Part shown: in pieces, positions 10,488 through 19,737 of the stretch
Layout: every line of letters starts with the position of its first letter
Numbering within the stretch: position 1 is the first letter of the stretch
Assembly: GCA_002091395.1 (NCBI GenBank)
Contig: AP017913.1
Span: forward strand, 188,520-237,500
Length of the DNA: 48,981 bases
Direction: 5' to 3'
From: Candidatus Azobacteroides pseudotrichonymphae
Lineage (GTDB): Bacteria; Bacteroidota; Bacteroidia; Bacteroidales; Azobacteroidaceae
Position numbers and translations under genes: made by a program
Notes under the pieces: model-generated
The model's input: only the letters and a program-made list of their open reading frames with translations
Databases searched by the model: none
Told to the model about the DNA's origin: nothing

Positions 10488-11447
10488 ATGAATACGTTTA
10501 TAAATGCTAAAGATTTGGGAAATTTAAACGTTGCTTTAAAAGAGGCTTTAAGAATAAAAAAAGATCGTTTTTCTTACAAAGATCTTGGAAGAGATAAAAC
10601 TCTATTAATGGTGTTTTTTAATTCTAGTTTGAGAACACGTTTAAGTACTCAAAAAGCAGCTATGAATTTAGGAATGAATACAATGATATTAGATATTAAT
10701 GCTGGAACATGGAAATTAGAAACTGAAAGAGGAGTTGTTATGGATGCTGATAAACCTGAGCATATATTAGAAGCTATCCCAGTAATGGGTTGTTATTGCG
10801 ATATAATAGGAGTACGTTCGTTTGCTAAACTTGAAAATAAATCAGATGATTATAGTGAAAATATTCTTAAACAATTTGTACAATATTCTGGGAAACCTGT
10901 TTTTAGTATGGAAGGAGCAACTACTCATCCTCTTCAATCTTTTGCTGATTTAATTACTATTGAAGAATTTAAGACAAATTCTTGTCCTAAAGTGGTTTTG
11001 TCATGGGTTCCTCATCCAAAATCTTTACCTCAAGCTGTCCCAAATTCATTTGCAGATTTCATGAATGAAGCAAATATAAATTTAGTAATTACTCATCCAG
11101 AAGGATATGAATTAGATCCTAAATTTGTTCGTAAAGCACCAGTAGAGTATGATCAAATGAAAGCATTTCGTGGTGCAGATTTTGTTTATGCCAAAAATTG
11201 GTCTGCATTTAAAGATGCATATTATGGTCAAATTTTGAGTGAAGATCATAGTTGGACAATAGATATTGCAAAAATGAATTTAACAAACAATGCAAAATTT
11301 ATGCATTGTTTACCAGTACGAAGAAATATAGTTGTTACAGATGAAGTGATTGAAAGCTCTCGATCTATTGTAATTCAAGAAGCTGCTAATAGAGAAATAT
11401 CATCTCAAACAATACTCAAACGGATGTTGGAAACATTTAAAACATAA
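10488..11447 (+). CDS. argF': N-succinylornithine carbamoyltransferase (argF' type)
   Basis: The protein belongs to the transcarbamylase family and most resembles the Bacteroidetes enzyme that carbamoylates N-succinyl-L-ornithine in the acylated arginine pathway. The carbamoyl-phosphate loop is NSSLRTR (residues 45-51), not the ornithine-carbamoyltransferase STRTR form. The residue known to set specificity in this subgroup is Pro90 (DADKPEH), as in the Bacteroides fragilis succinylornithine enzyme; the acetylornithine enzyme of Xanthomonas has Glu there. The catalytic HCLPVRR segment lies near the C-terminus. Length is 319 residues, normal for the family. No other arginine genes are nearby. 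The last codons form one arm of a 55-bp perfect palindrome. Confidence 0.93.
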   Translation: MNTFINAKDLGNLNVALKEALRIKKDRFSYKDLGRDKTLLMVFFNSSLRTRLSTQKAAMNLGMNTMILDINAGTWKLETERGVVMDADKPEHILEAIPVMGCYCDIIGVRSFAKLENKSDDYSENILKQFVQYSGKPVFSMEGATTHPLQSFADLITIEEFKTNSCPKVVLSWVPHPKSLPQAVPNSFADFMNEANINLVITHPEGYELDPKFVRKAPVEYDQMKAFRGADFVYAKNWSAFKDAYYGQILSEDHSWTIDIAKMNLTNNAKFMHCLPVRRNIVVTDEVIESSRSIVIQEAANREISSQTILKRMLETFKT

Positions 11448-11485
11448 TATAATTTTTTAAAAATTATATTATGTTTTAAATGTTT
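11431..11485. terminator. 55-bp perfect palindrome across the argF' stop codon
   Basis: Arms of 27 bp (11431-11457 and 11459-11485) are perfect reverse complements around a single T. The left arm includes the last five sense codons and the TAA of argF'. As RNA it would form a long A-U hairpin with a small loop. It probably acts as a terminator or 3' stabiliser. The symmetry over coding bases is unusual. Confidence 0.75.
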
Positions 11486-11618
11486 AAGTAGTAATATATT
11501 TTGTACAATATTTTAATGGAAAACTTATTTATAAATAATAGGGTATGCAATCCATTGATTTTTACATTGTGTTTTGTAACAATGATTTTTCACAAATATT
11601 TTAATTAAAATATTTATT

Positions 11619-12398
11619 ATGAAAATCAATATTAAATTTTCTATTATTACGGTTACGCTTAATGCTTCTAAGTTGTTGGAAAAAACTATACAAAGTATTG
11701 TTTTTCAGTCTATTCCACTAACTTCTAATATTGAGTATATCATTATTGATGGAAAATCAACAGATGGGACTTTAAATATTATAAAAAAATATGAATTATA
11801 TATTAATCAATGGATAAGTGAGTTAGACGATGGTATTTATGATGCAATGAATAAAGGATTGAAGTTGGCTACTGGTGATTATGTTTGGTTTATTAATGCT
11901 GGAGATTCGATTTATTCTAAAAGAACTATTCAAAAAATAGTTGATAAATTGGATGAAAATCACCTTCCAGATATAATTTATGGAGAAACAGAAATCGTAA
12001 ATTCAGAAGGATTTTTTTTGGGGCCACGTCATTTGAAAGTCCCAAAAATGTTGACATGGCGAAATTTTTGTATGGGCATGTTAGTTTGCCATCAATCTTT
12101 TTTAGTTAAACAAAGCATAGTGACTCTTTATAATGTTCAGTATAGATTTGCATCTGATTATGATTGGTGTATTCGATGCATGAAAAAATCTAATTTTATT
12201 TATAATTCGTGTTTAACATTGTCATGTTTTTTAAAATTTGGAGTTAGTACAATTAATAGAAAGAAATCTTTAAAAGAGCGTTACCGAATTATGTGTAATA
12301 ATTACGGAATAGTGTTTACTTTGGTTTGTCATTTTTGGTTTGCTATTAGATTTTTATATTGTAAAATATTTATTAAGAAAAAATATTTATTTATCTAA
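11619..12398 (+). CDS. Family 2 glycosyltransferase
   Basis: This 259-residue GT-A-fold glycosyltransferase probably adds a sugar to a surface polysaccharide or lipid-linked glycan. The N-terminal half shows the family 2 start (FSIITVTLNAS), the nucleotide-binding Asp in IIDGKSTDGT, and ELDDGIYDAMNKGLKLATGD, typical of the WcaA-like subgroup. The metal-binding motif region is INAGD. There are no transmembrane helices except possibly a hydrophobic tail. It ends five bases before the likely start of the YfhO-type gene, suggesting one transcript. The sugar and acceptor cannot be deduced. Confidence 0.88.
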   Translation: MKINIKFSIITVTLNASKLLEKTIQSIVFQSIPLTSNIEYIIIDGKSTDGTLNIIKKYELYINQWISELDDGIYDAMNKGLKLATGDYVWFINAGDSIYSKRTIQKIVDKLDENHLPDIIYGETEIVNSEGFFLGPRHLKVPKMLTWRNFCMGMLVCHQSFLVKQSIVTLYNVQYRFASDYDWCIRCMKKSNFIYNSCLTLSCFLKFGVSTINRKKSLKERYRIMCNNYGIVFTLVCHFWFAIRFLYCKIFIKKKYLFI

Positions 12399-12402
12399 TT
12401 TT

Positions 12403-14907
12403 ATGCATTTCTCTATAAAGAATGGGTTAGTCCATGTTGGAGCTATAATTGTTTTTTTAGTATTAGTGTTTGTTTATTTTGCGCCAAGTGTTTTAAATGA
12501 AAAGATGATAAAACAGGTAGACATGCAAAAAGCTGTTGGTATGGCTACTGATGTAGATGAATATTATAAAAAAACAGGTATTATATCTACATGGTCTGGC
12601 ACGATGTTTTCTGGTATGCCATCATATCAAACTCGTTTTTATAGAAACTCGCCTAATTATTTAAATTATTTAGAAAAACCAATTAAAATTATTGATTACA
12701 CAGGGGCTAGTATGATACTTACAGCTCTTATTTGTTTTTATATTCTAATGTGTACAATAGGTGTAAAAAAATGGATTGCTATTACAGGTGCAGTTGCTTT
12801 TGCTTTTTCGTCTTACAATTTTATTGTAATAGCTGTAGGGCATATTACAAAAATGTATGTTATTGCTTACATGCCACTTACAATTAGTGGCATAGTGCTT
12901 TTTTTTAAAAAAAATTGGCTTTGGGGAATTGTTTTTTTTGTATTGGGAATTTGTTTTTCTATTATAAATAATCATATACAGATTACTTATTATTTGATTC
13001 TTTTTTGTGTTTTTTTTTCAATTGGATTAATAATTAATAAATTTCGAAAAAAGGAATATTCATTTATTCTTAAAATTAGTTTGATAATAATGCTTTCAAT
13101 TGCTTGTTCTATTTTGCCTTCTTTAGAAAATCTACATATTGATTATGAGTTATCTCGTGAAAGTACACGTAGTGGATCCGAATTGAGAATTTCTAAAAAA
13201 AATAAAAAACAATCTTCTGGATTAGATATAAATTATGCTTTTTTATGGAGCTATGGACGATGTGAGTTGTTTACTTTATTAATTCCAAATATTTATGGTG
13301 GATCTTCTGTAGAAGTTTTAGATAAAAATTCACATTTTTATAAAACTTATAAATCTTTAGGTGGGAAGTTATGTGATACTATTCAAGCCCCAACTTATTG
13401 GGGAGAACAACCATTTACATCTGGTCCAGTTTATTTTGGAGCAATTGTGTGTTTCCTTTTTATTTTGGGAATATTTGTAATTGAAAATTCTGCTAAATGG
13501 TGGATACTACTAACTAGTCTTTTTTTTATTTTTATGTCTCTAGGAAAGAATTTTATGTTATTAAATGAATTTTTATTTTATCATTTGCCAATGTATAATA
13601 AATTCCGTACCCCTTCGATGTCGTTGGTTATCCCTAGTATTGTTTTTCCGTTTATTGGGTTTTATGGGTTATCACAAATATTGGATGAAAAAGTGTGTAC
13701 AAAACGAATAAAAAAATCATTAGTCTGGTCTTTTTCTATTGTTGGTGGCATATGTTTGTTAATTTGGATAATGCCAACTGTTTTTTTTAAATTTACTTCT
13801 TCAGTAGATACTCAATATTTGTCCACATGGCCTATTCAATTGATTAATGCTTTAATTGCAGACAGGGTATTATTAGCATCGCATGATGCTTTTCGTTCTT
13901 TTAGTTTTGTATTATTGGCAAGTATTTTAGTATATTTTTTTCTTAAATTGAAAAATAAAAAAACAGGATTAGTTCTTGTTAGTGTTGGAATATTTATTTT
14001 GGTTACTATTGATATGTGGGGAATAAATAAACGTTATCTTAATGACAGATCTTTTGTTAATAAAAAGTTTGATGAATCATATAAAAAAACAGAAGCAGAT
14101 AAATTTATCTTAAGAGACACTTCATTGTCTTATCGTGTGTTAAATCTAAGTGTAGATACATTTAATGAAACAAACACATCATTTTTTCACAAATCAATCG
14201 GAGGATATCATGCTGCAAAGTTAAGAAGGTATCAAGAGTTGATAGATCATTATATTTCGAGCGAAATAGGCATGATAAAATTGTCATTTAGAACAATTTC
14301 TTCTTTTTATGAATTGCAACAAAATGTATTTAAAAATATTCATATATTAAACATGTTAAATACAAAATATATTATTTTTAATCCTGATAAAGCACCTCTT
14401 GTTAATTCATATGCTTGCGGAAATGTGTGGTTTGTAAATAAGTACATATATGTAAATAATGCTGATCAAGAAATAAAAACTCTAAATAATATAGATCCGT
14501 TTCAAACAGCAGTAATAAATAAGAATTTTTCTAAATTGATTAAAATAAAAAATCATGTTTATGATTCAACAGATTTTATTCAGTTAGTTGAGTATAACCC
14601 AAATTATTTAAAATATATGTCATCTACAATTTCTGATAGAATAGCTGTATTTTCCGAGATTTATTATAAAAATGGATGGAAATCATTTATAGATGGGATC
14701 CAAACTGATCATTTTTGCGCAAATTGGGTATTACGATCAATGTGTATACCATCTGGAGATCATATAATTGAATTTCGTTTTGAACCAGATAAACATAATT
14801 TATTAGCAAAAATAAGCTCAGTTTCTTCTTTGTGTATTTTATTAGGATTTATAGGAATAATATCTTACAAATTAAAAAGAAAATATCGTTTCATGATGAT
14901 GAAGTAA
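12403..14907 (+). CDS. YfhO-family polytopic membrane protein
   Basis: This large membrane protein (about 834 residues) belongs to the YfhO/GT-C-like group, thought to take part in glycosylation of lipid or teichoic-type polymers; the Bacteroidetes members are uncharacterised. About a dozen hydrophobic helices fill the first 560 residues, after which comes a soluble C-terminal domain. Motifs such as DEYYKKTG near the N-terminus and FHKSIGGYHAAKLRRYQEL after the membrane region match Bacteroides YfhO proteins as I recall them. I choose ATG 12403 (MHFSIKNGL) because the in-frame ATG at 12340 would overlap the glycosyltransferase by 59 bases and add a lysine-rich extension not seen in relatives. 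It likely works with the preceding transferase. Confidence 0.85.
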   Translation: MHFSIKNGLVHVGAIIVFLVLVFVYFAPSVLNEKMIKQVDMQKAVGMATDVDEYYKKTGIISTWSGTMFSGMPSYQTRFYRNSPNYLNYLEKPIKIIDYTGASMILTALICFYILMCTIGVKKWIAITGAVAFAFSSYNFIVIAVGHITKMYVIAYMPLTISGIVLFFKKNWLWGIVFFVLGICFSIINNHIQITYYLILFCVFFSIGLIINKFRKKEYSFILKISLIIMLSIACSILPSLENLHIDYELSRESTRSGSELRISKKNKKQSSGLDINYAFLWSYGRCELFTLLIPNIYGGSSVEVLDKNSHFYKTYKSLGGKLCDTIQAPTYWGEQPFTSGPVYFGAIVCFLFILGIFVIENSAKWWILLTSLFFIFMSLGKNFMLLNEFLFYHLPMYNKFRTPSMSLVIPSIVFPFIGFYGLSQILDEKVCTKRIKKSLVWSFSIVGGICLLIWIMPTVFFKFTSSVDTQYLSTWPIQLINALIADRVLLASHDAFRSFSFVLLASILVYFFLKLKNKKTGLVLVSVGIFILVTIDMWGINKRYLNDRSFVNKKFDESYKKTEADKFILRDTSLSYRVLNLSVDTFNETNTSFFHKSIGGYHAAKLRRYQELIDHYISSEIGMIKLSFRTISSFYELQQNVFKNIHILNMLNTKYIIFNPDKAPLVNSYACGNVWFVNKYIYVNNADQEIKTLNNIDPFQTAVINKNFSKLIKIKNHVYDSTDFIQLVEYNPNYLKYMSSTISDRIAVFSEIYYKNGWKSFIDGIQTDHFCANWVLRSMCIPSGDHIIEFRFEPDKHNLLAKISSVSSLCILLGFIGIISYKLKRKYRFMMMK

Positions 14908-14918
14908 TTTTTTAGATG

Positions 14919-14991
14919 TGACTCCGGCAGGGATCAAACCTGCGACTTTCAGAATCGGAATCTGATGTTCTATTCACTGAACTACGGAGCC
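14919..14991 (-). tRNA. tRNA-Arg(CCG)
   Basis: On the minus strand the acceptor GGCTCCG pairs with CGGAGTC (one G-U pair) and the discriminator is A. The anticodon stem TCAGA/TCTGA encloses TTCCGAT, giving anticodon CCG (Arg). The T arm CAGGTTTGATCCCTG is intact. CCA is not encoded. It lies between the YfhO gene and ung. Confidence 0.95.
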
Positions 14992-15018
14992 TGTAATTTA
15001 TTTTAATAAGTGTTTATG

Positions 15019-15681
15019 TTACCAAACAATAGGAGTTTGCCCTGTATTAAACAAATAATCATTAGTTTTACTAAAAGGTTTACTTCCAAAAAAACCTTTA
15101 TATGCAGAGAGAGGAGATGGGTGAGTTGATTTAATTACAAAATTTTTGTGAATTTGGATAAGCGATTCTTTTCTTTTTGCATAAGACCCCCATAATATAA
15201 ATACAACATGCTGTTTCAATTTTGCTATCGTATTAATAACTGCGTCAGTAAATTTCTCCCATCCTTTTTGTTGATGTGATCCTGCTTTATAAGCTTGGAC
15301 AGTTAAAGTAGTATTAAGTAGTAATACTCCTTGTTTTGCCCATCGTTCTAAATTCCCTGAAATTGGTGTAACAATCCCTAAATCAGTTTTTATTTCCTTA
15401 TAAATATTTTGTAACGATGGTGGTAATAAAACCCCGTCATTAACTGAAAAACATAATCCATTAGCCTGATTAGGTTTATTATATGGATCTTGACCTAAAA
15501 TAACCACTCTGATTTTGTCAAAAGGTGTTTTATTAAAAGCATTGAAAATCTCGTTCCCTTTTGGGCAAATTATTTTTGACGCGTATTCATTTTTTATAAA
15601 GTGGACTAATTGCTTAAAATAAAATTTTTCAAATTCAGGAGCTAAATATTTTTTCCATGATTGTTCAATTTTTACATTCAT
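15019..15681 (-). CDS. ung: Uracil-DNA glycosylase, family 1
   Basis: Ung removes uracil from DNA, the first step in repairing cytosine deamination. I start at the internal Met (MNVKIEQSWKKYL, 220 residues), because family proteins begin there; the longer frame to 15741 would overlap lptD. The catalytic water-activating motif is GQDPYN with Asp65, where nearly all family 1 enzymes have GQDPYH. The following GPGQAHGL is NQANGL, so two conserved His are both Asn. The second catalytic segment, HPSPLSA, is intact with its His, as is FGSKPFSKTN. The gene lies 34 bp downstream of lptD on the same strand. Confidence 0.95.
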   Translation of the reverse strand: MNVKIEQSWKKYLAPEFEKFYFKQLVHFIKNEYASKIICPKGNEIFNAFNKTPFDKIRVVILGQDPYNKPNQANGLCFSVNDGVLLPPSLQNIYKEIKTDLGIVTPISGNLERWAKQGVLLLNTTLTVQAYKAGSHQQKGWEKFTDAVINTIAKLKQHVVFILWGSYAKRKESLIQIHKNFVIKSTHPSPLSAYKGFFGSKPFSKTNDYLFNTGQTPIVW

Positions 15682-15715
15682 ATGATTGAATAGAGTTTTT
15701 TGATTTAATTTTTTA

Positions 15716-18355
15716 TTACGAAGTACCCATAAAAATACCACTTTTTGTATACTTTAGATCTTTTAGTATAGAAGAATTAGCAGCTATTGTAAAATAATAA
15801 GATTTAAATGGTCCAATTGGAATAATATTAATTGCCATTGTCCAACAGTGCATTTTTCTAGAAATGTAGTATGATGTGTCAGTAAATTGATTATTGTTAA
15901 AATTGTAGTTTGTATTAAAATTTATGCTCCAATTTTTAGTTGGATTAATACATCCTGATATATTTAACATTTGATTGATTTGATAAAAGTATTCCATTTT
16001 AGATTTGTTAAATGCATTTGTATTGTATGCTAAAGAAAATGAGTAATTAAAATTCAAATCCCATGAAATATTCATCAAAATATAACCGTCTTCATCATGT
16101 GTAGGATATTTCACTTTTTGTGAAAGATTTTTTTGGTGGTTGATATTTTTTTTATCTAAAAATATATTATTATTATTTACATTGTTTTTTTTTAACAAAT
16201 TTTTGTTATCATTTTTATTAAACCAATTTTTGACTATTTCATTATTTAAATTACAAGAAAAAGAAGTGTTTGCAGATTTTAGTCGTCCGATATTTTTATT
16301 TGCACTGAAACGTAGTGTATTAATTTTTATACCTTTTTTGTTGTAAATGTAAGGATCGAATATTCCTTGTATTTCTATTATATGCTGTCTTAATTTAAAA
16401 CGAGCTGATGTGCTAATATCTGACCAATTTATAGAATCTACTGAGTAATTATAACTAACTGATAACTTTAAGTTATCAATTAAACTGATTTTATTTACAT
16501 AATTTGTATTAATTGTCGTGTATTTTAGTTCTAAATTATTATTTAGACTCAAGTCTATAATTTTTGATTTCCCTATTTTAGGCACTCCCCAAAGATTATT
16601 TGAAAAAGGAGAATATATTGTGTCATGGTTATTTGTATGAATTTTTTCGTAAAGTTTATATTTACTATTACTATAGTCTGGTGAACTATTTAAACTAATA
16701 GTTGGATTTAAGATATGTCTGAATTGAATTTTTTTTATCCATTTATTAATAATATGTAGATTGAATATGCCATATAGCTTTGTATTAGCTATAGTATTGA
16801 TGTTATAAGTACATATACGGTAAAATCCATGAATAGTATCAGTAGGCATAAGTTTTTGATTTTCTAAATCATATTTTTGATTTATGCGGCTGAAATACCA
16901 CAGTTCAGTATAATTAACAGATTGGGTTACAATTATATGTTTGAATAGATTAAATGAAATATTTGTTGGTATATCATGTTTTATTCCACTTTTACAGTCT
17001 TTAATTGTGTTTTTTTTAAAAAAATCATATTCTTTAATCCCTTGAATAGCATTCGATACTATCATACTATAATTTATATAAATATTTTCATACCATTTTG
17101 GAGTATTTGTTTGCATATATTTTTTGAATGGATAAATATTTCGCATAGTTAAAATTAAATTTGGGAAAATTACATCTAATGTTGAATTTTTATGTATTTG
17201 GTTGATAGATGTATTTATATTGATAGAAAAGGGGCTATCAAAAAAGTTGTATCTATAATTAATGCTAGATAATTGAGAATTATTAGTGTGTTGTTGTTCT
17301 GAATATAAAGTATTTAAATCGTTTTTATTGTATGAATTTGTTGAAAGATTGACACTAGCAGATAGAGTACTAAATGGATTTGCTTTTGGGTCCTGATTAT
17401 GTGTCCAACTTAAATTGGCATCTTTTGATGGAGAAAAATTTTTAGCCAATTTTTCTCCAGTAGTTGTATATCTGTAATTTATTTGAATATTTCCTGACGA
17501 TTTGTATCTTTTTTTATAAGTGGAATTAGCGTTTAATCCCCAAGAACCTTTTGAAAAAAAACTTCCTGTTACAGATAAATCTAAATAATCATTAATAGCA
17601 AAATAATATCCTCCATTTTGAAAAGAGAACCCTCGTGTCATTTCATCTCCATAACTTGGCATAATAATCCCTGATGCATAATTACTTTTTTGAGAAAAAA
17701 AACAAAAAGGCAGAACAATAGGTAAAGGAATTCCTTCAAGTACTAAATAAGTAGGTCCAGTTATAATTTTTTTTTGTGGTTGTATTTTAGCTTTAGTTAT
17801 TTGGAAATAAAAATGTGGAGGGTCTTCATTGCAAGTTGTATAGCGTCCATTTTTTATATAAAGATCATTATTTGGCATTTTTTTTGCTTTGATAGCCGTC
17901 ATATACCATTCATTTTGTTTGGTGAAAACATCGTTTATGAACATTTTTTTTGTTTTAAAGTTGTAACAAATTTTTTTTATCTTGTACTGAGTTTTCCCAT
18001 CTTCAAAAATTGGTGCCCCAATTTCATTTCCAATAGAATCTAATGCAAAAGTTGCTAAAACGGTATTTTTATTGGCATCTATCTCAATGTAGTCACTACT
18101 TAAATTTAAATTTTTGTATTGTATAGAACTTTCTCCGAACATGTAAATTTTGTTTTCATTTTTCAACGTTATGATTATAGAATCCTTAGCAGAGTAATGA
18201 ACAGGTGCATTAATAATATGTTCATTGGTTGTTGTTAGCTTACTAACTGTAGTAAGCTTATCATTTGTTGATACTGTGTCTGGATACAATTTAACTACAT
18301 TAAAAATAAAAAATGAAAATAGTAGTGTAAATATTTTAATGTTATTAATACTCAT
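15716..18355 (-). CDS. lptD: LPS-assembly outer-membrane protein LptD (OstA-like)
   Basis: LptD forms the outer-membrane barrel that inserts lipopolysaccharide into the outer leaflet, with LptE. The 879-residue protein has an N-terminal hydrophobic export signal (about residues 8-25), a beta-jellyroll/OstA-like N-domain (about 50-200), and a long barrel region of alternating aromatic strands beginning near GIIMPSYGDEMTRGFSFQNG. An Asn/Lys-rich low-complexity insert lies near residues 705-740, probably a periplasmic or surface loop. Sequence similarity to E. coli LptD is weak; the call rests on the Bacteroidetes form. An lptE gene lies far away at 46291. The start overlaps the stop of the HD gene by four bases (ATGA), so they are translationally coupled. 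Confidence 0.85.
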   Translation of the reverse strand: MSINNIKIFTLLFSFFIFNVVKLYPDTVSTNDKLTTVSKLTTTNEHIINAPVHYSAKDSIIITLKNENKIYMFGESSIQYKNLNLSSDYIEIDANKNTVLATFALDSIGNEIGAPIFEDGKTQYKIKKICYNFKTKKMFINDVFTKQNEWYMTAIKAKKMPNNDLYIKNGRYTTCNEDPPHFYFQITKAKIQPQKKIITGPTYLVLEGIPLPIVLPFCFFSQKSNYASGIIMPSYGDEMTRGFSFQNGGYYFAINDYLDLSVTGSFFSKGSWGLNANSTYKKRYKSSGNIQINYRYTTTGEKLAKNFSPSKDANLSWTHNQDPKANPFSTLSASVNLSTNSYNKNDLNTLYSEQQHTNNSQLSSINYRYNFFDSPFSININTSINQIHKNSTLDVIFPNLILTMRNIYPFKKYMQTNTPKWYENIYINYSMIVSNAIQGIKEYDFFKKNTIKDCKSGIKHDIPTNISFNLFKHIIVTQSVNYTELWYFSRINQKYDLENQKLMPTDTIHGFYRICTYNINTIANTKLYGIFNLHIINKWIKKIQFRHILNPTISLNSSPDYSNSKYKLYEKIHTNNHDTIYSPFSNNLWGVPKIGKSKIIDLSLNNNLELKYTTINTNYVNKISLIDNLKLSVSYNYSVDSINWSDISTSARFKLRQHIIEIQGIFDPYIYNKKGIKINTLRFSANKNIGRLKSANTSFSCNLNNEIVKNWFNKNDNKNLLKKNNVNNNNIFLDKKNINHQKNLSQKVKYPTHDEDGYILMNISWDLNFNYSFSLAYNTNAFNKSKMEYFYQINQMLNISGCINPTKNWSINFNTNYNFNNNQFTDTSYYISRKMHCWTMAINIIPIGPFKSYYFTIAANSSILKDLKYTKSGIFMGTS

Positions 18356-18891
18356 CCTAAAAATAATTTTAGCATATTTTCAAATCTAGAAACAGAGTCA
18401 TTACCGTGTTTTGATAGTATTTTTTTTATTTGGTCTACTGTTTTCAATTTGTATAATTGAGTTTTTGAATAAAATTTATCTGCAAAACAAATTAATTTTT
18501 CTTCTAATGTTTCTGGAATAAAATTACTATGAGGAATAGGAATATTGTTTTGTATTATATCTTTTATTGTTAGTCCAGATCCTATATGTCTTTCACAGAT
18601 TAGAGCATGTTTGTGAAAGTTTTCTTTTAAAAGAATTTTAGCTCCTAAATAACCATGACATATGTATGGATGAATACCTAAGCATTGTATATTTGGAGCA
18701 TTAGTTAGATAAATTCCGATGTCGTGTAATAGGGATGCCTCTAGGATGAATGGCTTGTTAATTTCCCATTCAGAATGCATTTTAACTATTTCAAGTGCTT
18801 TATTAGCTACTAATAAGCTGTGTGTAATCAGAATGTTATAAAGTTTACTTTTGTATTTATAGTGTTTTTTTATAATGTCCATGGCTTCCAT
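18352..18891 (-). CDS. HD-domain phosphohydrolase-like protein
   Basis: This is a small HD-superfamily protein of about 179 residues. The metal-binding pattern is visible: His in ILITHSLLVANKAL, the HD doublet in EASLLHDIGI, further His in HPYICHGYLGA and CERHIGSGLT, and a late Asp in CFADKFYS. Relatives are predicted phosphohydrolases acting on nucleotides, but no substrate is known. I choose ATG 18891 (MEAMDIIKKHY) over 18933, which would add a hydrophobic segment with no counterpart in relatives; 18882 is also possible. The stop overlaps the lptD start (ATGA), a pairing that suggests a shared transcript. Confidence 0.82.
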   Translation of the reverse strand: MEAMDIIKKHYKYKSKLYNILITHSLLVANKALEIVKMHSEWEINKPFILEASLLHDIGIYLTNAPNIQCLGIHPYICHGYLGAKILLKENFHKHALICERHIGSGLTIKDIIQNNIPIPHSNFIPETLEEKLICFADKFYSKTQLYKLKTVDQIKKILSKHGNDSVSRFENMLKLFLG

Positions 18892-19050
18892 AGTACTACA
18901 AAAATAAAAACTAAAAGTTAGAACTAAAATCAAAATCTTAATAAAACTTGATTATTTGTGAAAATAAAATGCAAAAATGTTGTTTTTAAAGTATAAAAAT
19001 CTATACATTTACTGAGTGTAATTTTTTAATATACATAAAATGATCATGAT

Positions 19051-19302
19051 ATGAAAGTGGGTATTCATCCAATTAATTATCGTCATGTTGTTTTTAAAGA
19101 CATATCAAATGGTGATGTGTTTCTTACAAAAAGCACTGTTAGTACAAAGGAAATAGTTGAAATAGATGGTGTCACTTATCCTTTGGTTAAGTTAGAAATT
19201 TCTGATACTTCTCATCCTTTCTATACTGGTAAACAAAAATTAGTTGATACGGCTGGTCGCGTTGATAAGTTTATGAATCGTTATAAAAATAGAAAATCGT
19301 AA
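19051..19302 (+). CDS. rpmE2: 50S ribosomal protein L31, type B
   Basis: L31 binds the central protuberance and bridges the ribosomal subunits. The 83-residue product begins [17 protein letters not shown] and contains [20 protein letters not shown], the L31 hallmark. It lacks the CxxC zinc motif and is longer than type A, which makes it the zinc-free type B. In organisms with both types, type B is induced under zinc limitation; here it may be the only copy. A hairpin directly overlaps its stop codon (19301-19326). Confidence 0.97.
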   Translation: MKVGIHPINYRHVVFKDISNGDVFLTKSTVSTKEIVEIDGVTYPLVKLEISDTSHPFYTGKQKLVDTAGRVDKFMNRYKNRKS

Positions 19303-19326
19303 TCAAATAAATGCATTTATTTGGTT
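19301..19326 (+). terminator. Hairpin at the rpmE2 stop codon
   Basis: A 20-bp perfect palindrome (CAAATAAATGCATTTATTTG) is extended by an outer G-U pair and two A-U pairs. It overlaps the TAA of rpmE2. It is likely a terminator or 3' stabilising hairpin. There is no long U tract. Confidence 0.6.
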
Positions 19327-19737
19327 TAATGTTTGTTGTATTTTTTAGTGTTGAATCGTTACATCTAGAGTTCGGATTTTGTTGAAATCAAAGAATGTAT
19401 GTGCTGTGAACAACATTTAATTTTTGTGTTGGTTGTACTTTAAATAATTGAAGATTGTTATTCGTTCATTATATTTTGATATTGTATGGTTATTAGAAAA
19501 TAACGACAGAAAGTAGGTTGTATTTGATTGTAATGATATGTTATGGTTTTTTGATTAGTTTATTAGTATAAGATTTCAGACTAAAGTTTTTGATTTTCTA
19601 TTGTCATATAGAATGTAGAAAAATATTTTTAAAGTATAGTTTGTTAGTTTGTGTTGTGTGTATTTAGAATTCTAAAGTAGTTTGTTTATATTTTTGATAA
19701 TCAGTTAGATTTTGTTTTTGAGTTTTGTATTGAATTT
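19327..19737. other. Gene-free leader upstream of trpE
   Basis: About 410 bp without a recognisable gene. At 19547-19573 a TTTTTTGATT...TATTAGTATAAGA stretch resembles a gapped, diverged copy of the element at 4461 (gyrA leader), about 190 bases before the trpE ATG. I see no trp leader peptide, tandem Trp codons or attenuator hairpin. Confidence 0.4.

Noticed and set aside
12340..12402. Longer start for the YfhO gene
   Set aside because: It overlaps the glycosyltransferase and adds a sequence not matching YfhO N-termini.
15682..15741. Longer start for ung
   Set aside because: It would overlap the 3' end of lptD and add residues absent from the family; the internal Met fits better.
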